Below are positions 1-8,722 of a DNA stretch of 64,000 nt, piece after piece. The translations under genes and the position numbers were made by a program. Under the pieces are notes generated by a model that was given only the letters and a program-made list of their open reading frames with translations, was not told the DNA's origin and ran no database searches. The DNA lies in NCBI GenBank assembly GCA_964515195.1, contig CAZETK010000001.1, positions 71,627-135,626 of the forward strand, read 5' to 3'. Every line of letters begins with the position of its first letter. Position 1 is the stretch's first letter. Source of the stretch: Ga0074139 sp964515195. Lineage in GTDB: Bacteria; Bdellovibrionota; Bdellovibrionia; Bdellovibrionales; Bdellovibrionaceae.

Positions 1-292
1 CTCGAATCTCAGTTTCGTTTGCAAAGAAAGCCCGCCTCATCTCTTTTTGAAAATAACGGAAGTAAAGCCCTCCGTTTTCACCGATCACGCCATCAACTGG
101 CCAAAAGCGAGCGATCATTTCACACCAACCCGCCGGCCGACCTGTAACTGGAATGATCTTCACTCCAGCGTTTTTTAACTTCCATAGAGCCGAGTAAGCA
201 TCGGCATGAAGTTGGCCATGCTCTGTCAATGTGTCGTCAATATCTGTTAGAACAAAGTCCGGTGCTTGTGAGAGTTCGCTTACACTTTTCAT
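1..292 (-). CDS. HAD-superfamily phosphatase, N-terminal part (cut by window start)
   Basis: The reading frame is open from an ATG at 292-290 to the window edge, giving the first 97 codons. The N-terminus carries the HAD nucleophile motif DIDDT (residues about 18-22). It is followed by a VTGRPAGW stretch (HAD motif II region) and GENGG, an arrangement typical of Cof-type, sucrose-phosphate or mannosyl-3-phosphoglycerate phosphatase-like HAD hydrolases with a C2 cap. The substrate cannot be told from this fragment. It is divergent from topA with about 200 bases between. The family call is firm; the 3' end lies outside the window. Confidence 0.8.
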   Translation of the reverse strand, partial: MKSVSELSQAPDFVLTDIDDTLTEHGQLHADAYSALWKLKNAGVKIIPVTGRPAGWCEMIARFWPVDGVIGENGGLYFRYFQKEMRRAFFANETEIR

Positions 293-499
293 GCTTTAAT
301 CTTAAGATCCGTAAGGATCTCTCACAACCTCATTTCTTGGAGTGGAATTCTTTTCGACATTCAATGATCCAGGACCTTGTTAAGTTGAAGTTTTCAGCTT
401 TGTTTCTGGGTCAACGTCGCGGAAAGTCAAAAAAGACGCTTGCCTAAATGAGAGTCCAAACCCATTTTGTCTATATATTAGTATTCAATTGAGGTTGAA

Positions 500-3205
500 G
501 TGACATCTCGAGCAGCATCAAAGTCAGGTTATAAGTTAGTGGTGGTTGAGTCTCCCACGAAGGCAAAAAAAATTCGTTCTCTATTGGGTAAAGACTTCGT
601 CGTTGAGTCTTGCATGGGGCATATTCGTGACTTGCCCCAGTCCGCTAAAGATATTCCTGAAAAAGTAAAAAAAGAGAAATGGGCTCAATTGGGTGTCAAT
701 GTCGAAAAAAATTTCGAACCACTCTACTGCGTGCCGAAAGACAAGATCAAGGTCGTTAAAAATTTGCAAGAAAAGATGGAAGGCGCCAAAGAGATTTATC
801 TCGCGACGGACTTGGACCGCGAAGGAGAAAGTATCAGCTGGCATTTGCTGGAAGTTTTAAAGCCAGACGTTCCTGTTAAACGTATGGTTTTTAATGAAGT
901 AACCAAGGATGCTATTTTGAATGCTCTCAAGGATACTCGTGAGATCAACTACAATTTGGTTAAAGCTCAAGAAGCACGACGCATATTGGATCGGCTGGTG
1001 GGTTACACGATCTCCCCCTTGCTGTGGAAGAAAATCGCCTACGGTCTATCGGCAGGACGGGTTCAGTCGGTTGCGGTTCGCTTGATAGTTGAAAAAGAAC
1101 AAGAGCGCTTTAAGTTCAAGAAGTCAACGTATTCGGGCTTGACGGCGAAGTTAGAAAAAGACCGCATTGGTTTTGAAGCTCGACTGATCACTTTGAATCA
1201 GCAAAGGATTGCCTCGGGTAAGGACTTCAATCCAAATACAGGTGATTTGATTGGCGGAAAAGACGTTCTGCTTTTGGATCATGCTAAAGCGCAGGATATT
1301 CTTAAAAAAATCCAAAGTCTTCCATTTGTTGTGGAAGAGACCGAACAGAAGCCGATTTCGAGAAAGCCGGCCTCGCCTTTTATCACTTCGACATTGCAGC
1401 AAGAGGCCAGCCGAAAACTAGGAATGAGTTCCCGGGAAACCATGCAAGTCGCACAAAAGCTTTATGAACAAGGTTTCATCACTTACATGAGAACGGATTC
1501 GACCTTCTTGTCGAAGGAGGCGATTGAAGCCGCCCGAAAGTGGATCGCTCAAGAATACGGTCAGGACTACTTACCGGCACAGCCCCGATTTTATGAAGCT
1601 AAAAAAGCCAAAGGTGCCCAAGAGGCCCACGAGGCGATTCGTCCTGCAGGAGCCACTTTCGTCCACCCCCAAGAGACAGGCTTGAGTGGAGCTCAGCTGC
1701 GACTTTATGAATTGATCTGGATGCGAACTGTGGCCAGCCAGATGGTAGACTCACGGCAATTGCAGGTATTGGTAAAGATCAAAACCGGTGATGCCGTATT
1801 TTCCGCGAGTGGAATGACAATCGAATTCCCGGGTTATCTACGAGCGTATGTAGAGGGGCAGGATGATCCCGATGCGGAACTCGCTGAACGAGAGGTTAAG
1901 CTTCCGCCGATGAAAAAGGGAGATCGCCCCGATAAGAAAGCTTTGGAAGTTACAGATCACGAAACGAAGCCACCTGCGCGTTATACAGAGGCTAGTTTAA
2001 TTAGCAAAATGGAAAAGGAGGGGATTGGTCGACCCTCAACGTATGCTTCGATTATGAGTACAATTATTGACCGTGGTTACGTACGAAAACAGGGGACGGC
2101 CCTTGTCCCTACATTCACAGCAGTCGCTGTTTCTAAGCTTTTAAGTCGTCATCTTCCCGAATATGTAGATGTGGGCTTTACCTCCGAGATGGAAGAGTCA
2201 TTGGATACGATCGCCGAAGGCGATTTGGACTGGGTGAAGTTTTTGAGAAACCTTTACAGCGGACCTGAGGGCTTAAAATCTTCTGTGGAAAAACAGGAAA
2301 AGGAAATTGATCCTGAGCAAGCCCGCTCCATTCAACTGGAGGGATTACCTGGCGTGATGTTCCATGTTGGGAAGTATGGCGCTTATTTAACAACCAAGAA
2401 AGATGGCGAGACCATTAACGCCTCCATTCCAGATGCAGAAGCTCCGGCGGATATGACGATGGATACCGTCGAAAAGCTGGTAGAACAAAAACTTCACGGT
2501 CAAGATAGCCTTGGTAAAGATCCTGAGACGAACAAAAGTATTTATGTCCTATCAGGGCGCTACGGCCCCTATGTACAGTTAGGTGAAAATGATGAAGAGC
2601 CAAAAAGAATCAGTTTGCCGCAAGGGCTTGAGCCCGCAGACGTTGATTTGAAAAAAGCTCTTCAGCTTTTGGAGCTTCCAAAAACTTTGGGGCCACATCC
2701 GGCAACGAACAAGGATATCAAGGTAGGAATTGGTCGGTTTGGTCCCTATGTGGTTCATGAAAAGGACTATCGTTCCATTCCAAAAGATCAAAGCCTTTTT
2801 GATATAACCTATGAGCAAGCTATGGCCCTTTTATCGACGCCTAAAAAAGGTCGCGGCGGCCGTACAGCCCTTAAGAGCTTTGGCCCCCATCCCGTATCAG
2901 GTGATGAGATGCAACTATTTAATGGACCTTATGGTCTTTATGTCAAATGTGGCAAAGTGAACGCCTCATTGCCAGAGGGTGAAACTATCGAAAGTTTCAC
3001 CTCTAAAAAGGCGATCGAAGCTTTGCAAGCGAAGATGGGGGCTACGCAGAAAAAGAAAGTCGCTAAAAAGCCCACTGCGGCCCAAAAGGTAAAAGTGACA
3101 GCTAAATCAAGCTCACCTGGCAAAAAAGCGGCAGGAAAAAAACAAGAAGCTCCTGTGCCTAAGGTGGCTTCGAGGACGTCTCCGGTTAAGCTCCGAAAAA
3201 AGTAA
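500..3205 (+). CDS. topA: DNA topoisomerase I (type IA)
   Basis: Relaxes negatively supercoiled DNA by transient single-strand cleavage. The protein starts with a TOPRIM domain (VVVESPTKAKKI near residue 14; acidic triad DLDRE near 104). The type IA core follows, with catalytic Tyr329 in FITYMRTDS. From about residue 610 there are several repeats of the GxYGxY / GRFGPY type (topoisomerase C-terminal repeats), then a Lys/Ala-rich basic tail of about 60 residues. No four-cysteine zinc ribbons are present, unlike E. coli TopA, so DNA binding by the C-terminus probably relies on the repeats and the basic tail, as in mycobacterial-type enzymes. The start is GTG, with GAGG at 491-494 upstream. At 901 residues the length fits the family. 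Confidence 0.97.
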   Translation: MTSRAASKSGYKLVVVESPTKAKKIRSLLGKDFVVESCMGHIRDLPQSAKDIPEKVKKEKWAQLGVNVEKNFEPLYCVPKDKIKVVKNLQEKMEGAKEIYLATDLDREGESISWHLLEVLKPDVPVKRMVFNEVTKDAILNALKDTREINYNLVKAQEARRILDRLVGYTISPLLWKKIAYGLSAGRVQSVAVRLIVEKEQERFKFKKSTYSGLTAKLEKDRIGFEARLITLNQQRIASGKDFNPNTGDLIGGKDVLLLDHAKAQDILKKIQSLPFVVEETEQKPISRKPASPFITSTLQQEASRKLGMSSRETMQVAQKLYEQGFITYMRTDSTFLSKEAIEAARKWIAQEYGQDYLPAQPRFYEAKKAKGAQEAHEAIRPAGATFVHPQETGLSGAQLRLYELIWMRTVASQMVDSRQLQVLVKIKTGDAVFSASGMTIEFPGYLRAYVEGQDDPDAELAEREVKLPPMKKGDRPDKKALEVTDHETKPPARYTEASLISKMEKEGIGRPSTYASIMSTIIDRGYVRKQGTALVPTFTAVAVSKLLSRHLPEYVDVGFTSEMEESLDTIAEGDLDWVKFLRNLYSGPEGLKSSVEKQEKEIDPEQARSIQLEGLPGVMFHVGKYGAYLTTKKDGETINASIPDAEAPADMTMDTVEKLVEQKLHGQDSLGKDPETNKSIYVLSGRYGPYVQLGENDEEPKRISLPQGLEPADVDLKKALQLLELPKTLGPHPATNKDIKVGIGRFGPYVVHEKDYRSIPKDQSLFDITYEQAMALLSTPKKGRGGRTALKSFGPHPVSGDEMQLFNGPYGLYVKCGKVNASLPEGETIESFTSKKAIEALQAKMGATQKKKVAKKPTAAQKVKVTAKSSSPGKKAAGKKQEAPVPKVASRTSPVKLRKK

Positions 3206-3255
3206 TTATTTCAAGGGTGTTTTAATCATGCCCCTCTGTGGTAAAACTAGGGGGT

Positions 3256-4155
3256 ATGTCAGATAAAGCGTTAAAGGGTCAGCTTGAACTTGGCATCGTT
3301 CGGGTTCCCGAAAGAGATCGAAACTATCATCTTGGCGGTCGAAGTTTTTACTTCTTCGACTTTGACGATAATATTGCCTATCTTTCAACGCCCCTTGTGA
3401 TTTTCCATCAAGTGACGGGCGAGGAAGTCTTCCTGTCCAGTGGTGATTGGGCTCTTTTTCACGGTCAAATTGGAAATTCGGGTCTTTATAAAGATTATGA
3501 AATTCGGTTTGATGACAAGACTGGATCTTTTCGTTACTTCCGAGACCACACGGCCGATGAGTTGATGCGGCTAGGGCGAAAAAAGCAGATCTTCGTTGAA
3601 GACGTTGAGGCGGTTCTTGAGCTACCTGATTTGCAGTGGAAGGGCCCATCTTGGGAATGCTTTTATCATGCCGCATTCAATCAACGTCCAGTATCATTGA
3701 TAACGGCTCGAGGTCATGCGCCGGAAACTATCAAGCTTGGGATAGGTGAATTCGTTAAAAGAAAAGTTCTTCCGATTGAGCCGAACTATTTAGGTGTTTA
3801 TCCGGTCAGCCATGTGCCAACACGTGAGCAGTTAGGAGACGCGGATCTAACAGCGTCGACATCAGTTTTAAAACAGAAAGCTATTCGAGCCAGCGTGGAG
3901 AATGCGATTCAGGCGTATGGATACAGTCCACACCATCGCTTCGGTATGAGCGAGGATGATCCCAAAAATATCCAGATGATAGTCGAGGAATTGGCACGTC
4001 TGAAGGCAGATTATCCTGAAATGTCGTTCTTCATGATTGAGACTTATGGTGGCAAATTTGTTAAACACGAAATTTCAAAGACGGGACTGAGTTCCAAGAG
4101 TGCGGAACATTTCGCACAACTGAGCCTGTTTGAAAGATCACCAACCCGCGTCTAA
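3256..4155 (+). CDS. HAD-like protein of unknown function
   Basis: A protein of about 299 residues with an N-terminal hydrophobic strand ending in DFDDN (near residue 35 from the ATG), which resembles the HAD nucleophile motif. A later SLITARGH segment resembles HAD motif II, and a GMSEDDPKN segment resembles the acidic motif. This suggests a phosphatase or phosphatase-like protein. The start is uncertain: a GTG at 3238 would add six residues, but ATG at 3256 directly follows a purine-rich AGGGGGT and is preferred. It lies downstream of topA, same strand, without an obvious promoter between. I do not recognise a named family. Confidence 0.8.
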   Translation: MSDKALKGQLELGIVRVPERDRNYHLGGRSFYFFDFDDNIAYLSTPLVIFHQVTGEEVFLSSGDWALFHGQIGNSGLYKDYEIRFDDKTGSFRYFRDHTADELMRLGRKKQIFVEDVEAVLELPDLQWKGPSWECFYHAAFNQRPVSLITARGHAPETIKLGIGEFVKRKVLPIEPNYLGVYPVSHVPTREQLGDADLTASTSVLKQKAIRASVENAIQAYGYSPHHRFGMSEDDPKNIQMIVEELARLKADYPEMSFFMIETYGGKFVKHEISKTGLSSKSAEHFAQLSLFERSPTRV

Positions 4156-4280
4156 CCGGAATATGACAAAGCTTATAAGAAAAGCCGCCCTTAGTCGAGG
4201 CTGATTCCTGTATCAGATTCATAGACACAGGCCCCTGCTACTGCCAAAATAAGAGGGATCCAAGGAAAGGATACTGTGAT

Positions 4281-6272
4281 ATGAATTTTAGCGGAACTCT
4301 ATTGGCTATCGTGCTTGCATTTCAATCTTTGGCCTGGGCCCAAGGTCTTTCAAGTTCCAGTCAAATACCACTGCAGTGTCAATTTGTTTACTCTATTGAA
4401 CAGATGTTTCTGGGAAACCATATTAAGCACCAATCCCGCAATAAAGAATTGGAAAAACGCTTGATTGATCAGTATATCAAGCGTCTGGATTCAACTAAAA
4501 TTTATTTTACACAAAGTGATGTCAAAAAAATTCAAAGTTTGATGAAGGGAGCCTTTGATAATATCAAGAAGCGTAAATGTGATTTCCTGAAAGAGGTTCA
4601 AAAGATATATCTGGCAAAAGTCGAGTCCCGTGCCAACTACGCTAAAAACTTTTTAGGAGAGAGTTATAAGCTCGATCAGACTTCACAATTCACTTTTGAT
4701 CCAGATAAGAAAGAATATTATAAAAGCGATAAAGACGCCGAAGACTTTATGAAAAACTATATTCACTTCCAAGTTGCCAATTACGTGTCGACGGACATGA
4801 AGCTCGAGGAGGCGAAAAAAAACGTCATCAAAAATTATGACCGGGCTGTTAAAAGAGTAACTGATACAACACAAGAGGATTTAATCGTTCAATATCTGGA
4901 TAGCTTTGCGCGGGCGTTGGATCCACATTCCAGTTTTCTGTCTCGTGAATTTTTTGAAGAGTTCAACATCAATATGAGTTTATCCCTCGAAGGGATCGGA
5001 GCTACCCTGACCCAGCAAGATGGTTTTACAATCATTGATGCCCTCGTTCCCGGCGGAGCGGCTGCCAAATCGGGGCAGGTCATGATTCAGGATAAAATTT
5101 TGGCTGTCGGTCAGGCTAAGGGGCCCATGGAGAATGTTATCGATATGGACCTTAAGGATGTGGTCAAAAAAATCCGTGGCCCTAAGGGTAGCAAAGTACG
5201 ATTAAGCATCCTGCGCTCCGAAGGTGACGGAAAGCAGCGGAAGGAAGTGACTTTGATTCGCGATAAAGTGAATCTCGAAGATGAAGCGGCCCAATTAGTT
5301 CCTATCGAAAAAGTTATTGATGGAAAAAAGCGGAAGTTTGGAGTGATTAATTTGCCATCGTTTTACAACGATGGAAAGAGGGGCGGACGCTCCAGTGCCA
5401 CAGACGTGAAAAAGCTTGTGAAAGAAGCCCGAGAAAAGAAAATGGAAGGTTTGGTTCTAGATTTTTCTCAGAATGGCGGGGGAAGTCTTGAAGACGCGGT
5501 TCGCATCGCGGGGCTATTTTTTAAAACGGGGAATGTGGTCAAACAGGCTGGGCGTGCCGATGGACGTGAAGAGCAGGTTTATGCAGATCGGGATAAAGAG
5601 GTGGATTGGGCGGGACCTTTGGTTATTCTGACTTCTCGGGTTTCTGCGAGTGCATCGGAAATCGTGGCGGGTGCTCTGCAGGATTATAAACGTGGACTTG
5701 TGGTCGGTGCAGACCATACCTTTGGTAAAGGAAGCATTCAAACTGTGATACCTGTTCCGTATGATTTAGGAGCTGTCAAAGTAACAATTGGAATGTTCTA
5801 CATCCCTGGGGGCAATAGCACTCAGCATCGTGGCGTAGAGGCCGACATCGCACTTCCTAACCTCTATCCTGATGAATTGGGAGAAAAGAGTTTAGATTAT
5901 TCGTTGCCGCCCGTTAAGCTGCCAGCTTTCTTGTCGGACGAGGCCTATGTAAAAGAAGGACCGGGGGCTTGGGAAAAGATTTCGGAGTCTATTATTACAA
6001 AGCTCCGTGAAAAATCCAAAAAGCGGGTGGCCGCCGATGCTGAATACAAAAAGCAAATAGATGAAGCCCGCGAAGCCAAGGAAAAAGGAAAGATCATAAG
6101 AGTGTCCGACATTCTAAAGGACAACAAAGAAAAAACAGAAAAAGAGAAGAAGCAACGACAAGCCCGTTACAATAAGACAGAGCGTTTGAAGGAATATCTA
6201 AAGCGGCCTGACATTAACGAAGCTGTGGCAATTCTCACAGACTTAACAGATAGCGGGAAAGCCTTACCATAA
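4281..6272 (+). CDS. S41-family C-terminal processing (tail-specific) protease, periplasmic
   Basis: A 663-residue protein with a signal peptide (about residues 1-21, ending AWA-Q). An N-terminal Prc-like region follows, with DPHSSFLS near residue 215 (the usual lead-in to the PDZ domain), a PDZ domain (about 230-320), and the S41 protease core. The Ser/Lys dyad is visible as SASASEI (455-461, catalytic Ser probably 457) and FGKGS (Lys about 483). The charged Lys/Glu-rich C-terminal tail resembles the C-terminal extension of Prc. It probably trims or degrades envelope proteins from their C-termini. RBS GGAAAGGA lies upstream of ATG 4281. A stem-loop follows the stop. Confidence 0.93.
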   Translation: MNFSGTLLAIVLAFQSLAWAQGLSSSSQIPLQCQFVYSIEQMFLGNHIKHQSRNKELEKRLIDQYIKRLDSTKIYFTQSDVKKIQSLMKGAFDNIKKRKCDFLKEVQKIYLAKVESRANYAKNFLGESYKLDQTSQFTFDPDKKEYYKSDKDAEDFMKNYIHFQVANYVSTDMKLEEAKKNVIKNYDRAVKRVTDTTQEDLIVQYLDSFARALDPHSSFLSREFFEEFNINMSLSLEGIGATLTQQDGFTIIDALVPGGAAAKSGQVMIQDKILAVGQAKGPMENVIDMDLKDVVKKIRGPKGSKVRLSILRSEGDGKQRKEVTLIRDKVNLEDEAAQLVPIEKVIDGKKRKFGVINLPSFYNDGKRGGRSSATDVKKLVKEAREKKMEGLVLDFSQNGGGSLEDAVRIAGLFFKTGNVVKQAGRADGREEQVYADRDKEVDWAGPLVILTSRVSASASEIVAGALQDYKRGLVVGADHTFGKGSIQTVIPVPYDLGAVKVTIGMFYIPGGNSTQHRGVEADIALPNLYPDELGEKSLDYSLPPVKLPAFLSDEAYVKEGPGAWEKISESIITKLREKSKKRVAADAEYKKQIDEAREAKEKGKIIRVSDILKDNKEKTEKEKKQRQARYNKTERLKEYLKRPDINEAVAILTDLTDSGKALP

Positions 6273-6293
6273 TAGACGAGAATCTCTTTCGTA

Positions 6294-6316
6294 GGGGGCG
6301 AGTCCTAATTCGCCCC
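6294..6316 (+). terminator. stem-loop after the S41 protease gene
   Basis: A 7-bp perfect stem (GGGGCGA at 6295-6301 with TCGCCCC at 6310-6316) and an 8-nt loop lie 22 bases after the stop. No run of T follows, so it is either a weak or Rho-assisted terminator or a 3'-end protecting hairpin. Confidence 0.45.
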
Positions 6317-6471
6317 TCAATCTGGTACTAAAAATCCTCGAGAAAAATTCACCAACTTCTCTACCTTCCGGCATTTGAACGGGATGTTGGCAAGGTATAT
6401 GCAAATTTAAAATTGAATTGAAAATCGAACTATACATTAATCAAAACAGAAATTTGATTAAGGGAGGCCCT

Positions 6472-6753
6472 ATGAAAAATATGCTGAATGAAAACGTAAT
6501 TAAAGGTAAATGGAATGAGTTAAAAGGGCAGCTGCAAAAAACTTGGGGTAATCTCACAAACGATGAAATTGATTATGCACAAGGCGATCTGAAGAAGTTC
6601 TATGGCAGCGTTCAATCTAAGTATGGTCAGTCTGAAGAAGAAGTAAAGGACAGATTGAATTCAATAGTCTTCCATGACGAGCGGCGCACTGAGGGCGGAA
6701 CCTTAAATGAAGATATGCCAAGACGTGATGAGCAAAACCCGCGCCCTCAATAA
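6472..6753 (+). CDS. CsbD-family stress protein
   Basis: A 93-residue hydrophilic protein. The first 55 residues match the CsbD fold pattern: NVIKGKWNELKGQ, then a W residue, then DEIDYAQGD and GSVQSKYG with alternating charge. CsbD proteins are small helical general-stress proteins of unclear mechanism. The tail of about 35 residues is charged and low-complexity (DERR..., ending NPRPQ), longer than the usual family C-terminus. The start is set at ATG 6472 because GGGAGG at 6462-6467 lies just upstream; an earlier in-frame codon at 6418 has no ribosome site. It is a stand-alone gene with about 200 bases upstream. Confidence 0.9.
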   Translation: MKNMLNENVIKGKWNELKGQLQKTWGNLTNDEIDYAQGDLKKFYGSVQSKYGQSEEEVKDRLNSIVFHDERRTEGGTLNEDMPRRDEQNPRPQ

Positions 6754-6909
6754 TAGATAAACAATGACATATTGCGGATCTTTTAGGGGCCAGTGGGGTG
6801 TAGTCTCCAGTTAAATAGATGATTAGCGATAAATTGTTAGAGTTATATTTTTAACAACTAAAAATAAAGTAAATAAAATCATATTTTATGGAAAAGAGAG
6901 GAGATTCGC

Positions 6910-7569
6910 ATGGAACTGAAAAGGATTTTAGCGACATTTTTATTGGTAGGGCTGGCGCATACGGCGTCTGCTCAAGAAGGAACTCTGTACGGTACTGATA
7001 CTTCGGCGAGTGCTCCTCGAGATAGAGCGGGGATCTTTGTTGAACCGTTTTTGACATATACACAATCGGATTCCACGATTGCATCGGATAATTTTGCCAC
7101 GAGCGTCGATGATTCTGCTATGACAACGGGCGCGGGCCTTGGGCTCCGGCTTGGAGGTCACGTAAGTGAAATATTCTTCATCGGGGCCGACGCCCGATAT
7201 GCCCGATTGAGAATGAGCGACTCCATTTATGGAAATGCGGAAGGGGATAGCTTTAATATCGGGCCTACAGCTGGAATGCAATTTCCTTACTTTGGGTTGC
7301 GTGCATGGGGAACCTATGTGTTAGCGGGTCAATATGATCCCAACACGGGTCGACAGGGCTTAAATGCAAAATTTGATGAACCAACTGGATGGCGAGTCGG
7401 CGCCGGTATTCGATTTGCCTCCGTCAGTATCAACTTAGAGTATCAAGATCTCAGTTATGCTGATACGAGTTTGCAGACTGGAAGCGCGTTAGGAACCACA
7501 GCTATCAGCGATCTTGACTTCGATTCAGAGGGTTACACCGCTAGTGTGAGCTTCCCATTTGAATTGTAA
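6910..7569 (+). CDS. small outer-membrane beta-barrel protein
   Basis: A 219-residue protein with a clear signal peptide (MELKRILATFLLVGLAHTASA, cleavage before QEG). The mature protein is built of alternating hydrophobic strands with glycine- and aromatic-rich segments (GAGLGLRLGG, FIGADARYARL, FGLRAWGTYVLAG, WRVGAGIRFAS) and ends in aromatic/hydrophobic residues (SFPFEL), as expected for an 8-stranded barrel inserted by BAM. The fold resembles OmpW/OmpA-N or Ail-type barrels, but I cannot assign a subfamily. The RBS AGAGGAG is close to the ATG. The gene is monocistronic, followed by a strong terminator. Confidence 0.85.
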   Translation: MELKRILATFLLVGLAHTASAQEGTLYGTDTSASAPRDRAGIFVEPFLTYTQSDSTIASDNFATSVDDSAMTTGAGLGLRLGGHVSEIFFIGADARYARLRMSDSIYGNAEGDSFNIGPTAGMQFPYFGLRAWGTYVLAGQYDPNTGRQGLNAKFDEPTGWRVGAGIRFASVSINLEYQDLSYADTSLQTGSALGTTAISDLDFDSEGYTASVSFPFEL

Positions 7570-7602
7570 GAGAAAGTCTTAAGTCTCATAATAAACATAG
7601 CA

Positions 7603-7637
7603 ACGGGGCGCAGCAAAACGCGCTCCGTATTTTGCTT
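7603..7637 (+). terminator. Rho-independent terminator after the outer-membrane protein gene
   Basis: A 9-bp stem with one G-T pair (7603-7611 with 7620-7628), an AGCAAAAC loop and a T-rich tail (ATTTTGCTTTT). Confidence 0.75.
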
Positions 7638-7669
7638 TTGGCGTCGTCTGTAGGTACTAATTGAGCATC

Positions 7670-8722
7670 ATGACGACTAAAAAATCCAGTAAGCCAGCGG
7701 CTCAAAAGTCGACTGCCAAAAAGGACCAATTCGGCGGTCTCCCTCATGAACTTCTTATCAAAATGCACGACCTTATGGTCAAGTCTCGTGTTCTTGAAGA
7801 GCGTTTGATTAAGATTTATAAGGCCGGAGAATCCTATTTTTGGATTGGAGCACCCGGCGAAGAGGCTTGGGGTGTTCCATTAGGACTTTTGGTCAACAAG
7901 GGGCAAGGGCTCGCTTATGATTTTCTTCATCTTCATTATCGCTGCACACCTACACTGATCGCCATGGGGATGCCCATGATCGATTCCATTCGCTTAATGA
8001 TGAATCGGTCAACCGATACCTCGACAGGCGGACGTAATTTTTCAAATCACTATTGTTTTCCTAAGTGGAACGTGGCGCCTGTGACTTCGCCCATCGAGGT
8101 CCAGTATCCCATTTCCTGCGGAACGGCCCATCCACAAAAAATATCTGGCCACGACTCTATTTCTATTGTTAGCGGAGGTGACGCCGGTACCGCTGAAGGT
8201 GATTTTGCTTCCTGCCTGATTTGGTCCTCTCGAAGGGGACAAGAACTTCCTTTGCTGATTACAGTGCAAAATAACAAATGGGGAATCTCCACTCCCTACG
8301 AAGGGCAGCATGGAGAATCTCAAATTTCTGATCGCGCTAGAGCTTTCGGCATTCGTGCGCGTACCATCAACGGCAATGATCCGGTCGAATCTTACTTCGC
8401 GATCCAGGAAGAAGTCGCCTTCATTCGAAAAACTGGAAAGCCAGCCTTTATTGAAGCGATGGTTTCGCGTTTGTATGGCCACTCATCCGCCAGTGGTGCA
8501 AATTTCATAAGTCATGAGAAATATCCGGTAAAAGACTTTGAGGAGCGACTTTTAAAAGCGGGGCTTTTGAAGACGCAACAGGCCCAGGAAATTTGGAGTC
8601 GATACGAGGAAGAAGGACGTCTGGCACAAGAGCAAGTTCGCCAAGAACCTCAACCGACGGCTGAGTCTATTTGGGATCATGTTTACGTTAATAACGAAAA
8701 TGCGGACTGGAGGAAGTTCTAA
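7670..8722 (+). CDS. thiamine-diphosphate-dependent 2-oxo-acid dehydrogenase E1, alpha subunit
   Basis: Alpha subunit of a heterotetrameric E1 (pyruvate or branched-chain 2-oxo acid dehydrogenase family). It holds the ThDP-binding motif as GGDAGTAEGDF ... NNKWGIST (about residues 170-210), plus RVLEERL and GEEAWGV near the N-terminus. The N-terminus is a Lys/Ser-rich extension of about 20 residues. The stop overlaps the start of the beta subunit (TAATG), so the two are translationally coupled. E2 and E3 genes are not in the window. The similarity pattern favours a 2-oxoisovalerate-type E1, but substrate specificity is not provable here. A TTG at 7661, with AGG 5 bases upstream, is an alternative start. 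Confidence 0.92.
   Translation: MTTKKSSKPAAQKSTAKKDQFGGLPHELLIKMHDLMVKSRVLEERLIKIYKAGESYFWIGAPGEEAWGVPLGLLVNKGQGLAYDFLHLHYRCTPTLIAMGMPMIDSIRLMMNRSTDTSTGGRNFSNHYCFPKWNVAPVTSPIEVQYPISCGTAHPQKISGHDSISIVSGGDAGTAEGDFASCLIWSSRRGQELPLLITVQNNKWGISTPYEGQHGESQISDRARAFGIRARTINGNDPVESYFAIQEEVAFIRKTGKPAFIEAMVSRLYGHSSASGANFISHEKYPVKDFEERLLKAGLLKTQQAQEIWSRYEEEGRLAQEQVRQEPQPTAESIWDHVYVNNENADWRKF

Noticed and set aside
229..447. 72-codon frame on the plus strand upstream of topA
   Set aside because: It is antisense to the cut HAD gene in its first part, has no ribosome site and no protein-like composition.
3206..3676. 156-codon minus-strand frame over the HAD-like gene
   Set aside because: Low-complexity, basic, overlapping a better supported gene on the other strand.
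8042..8482. 146-codon minus-strand frame inside the E1 alpha gene
   Set aside because: Antisense shadow of conserved ThDP-binding coding sequence.
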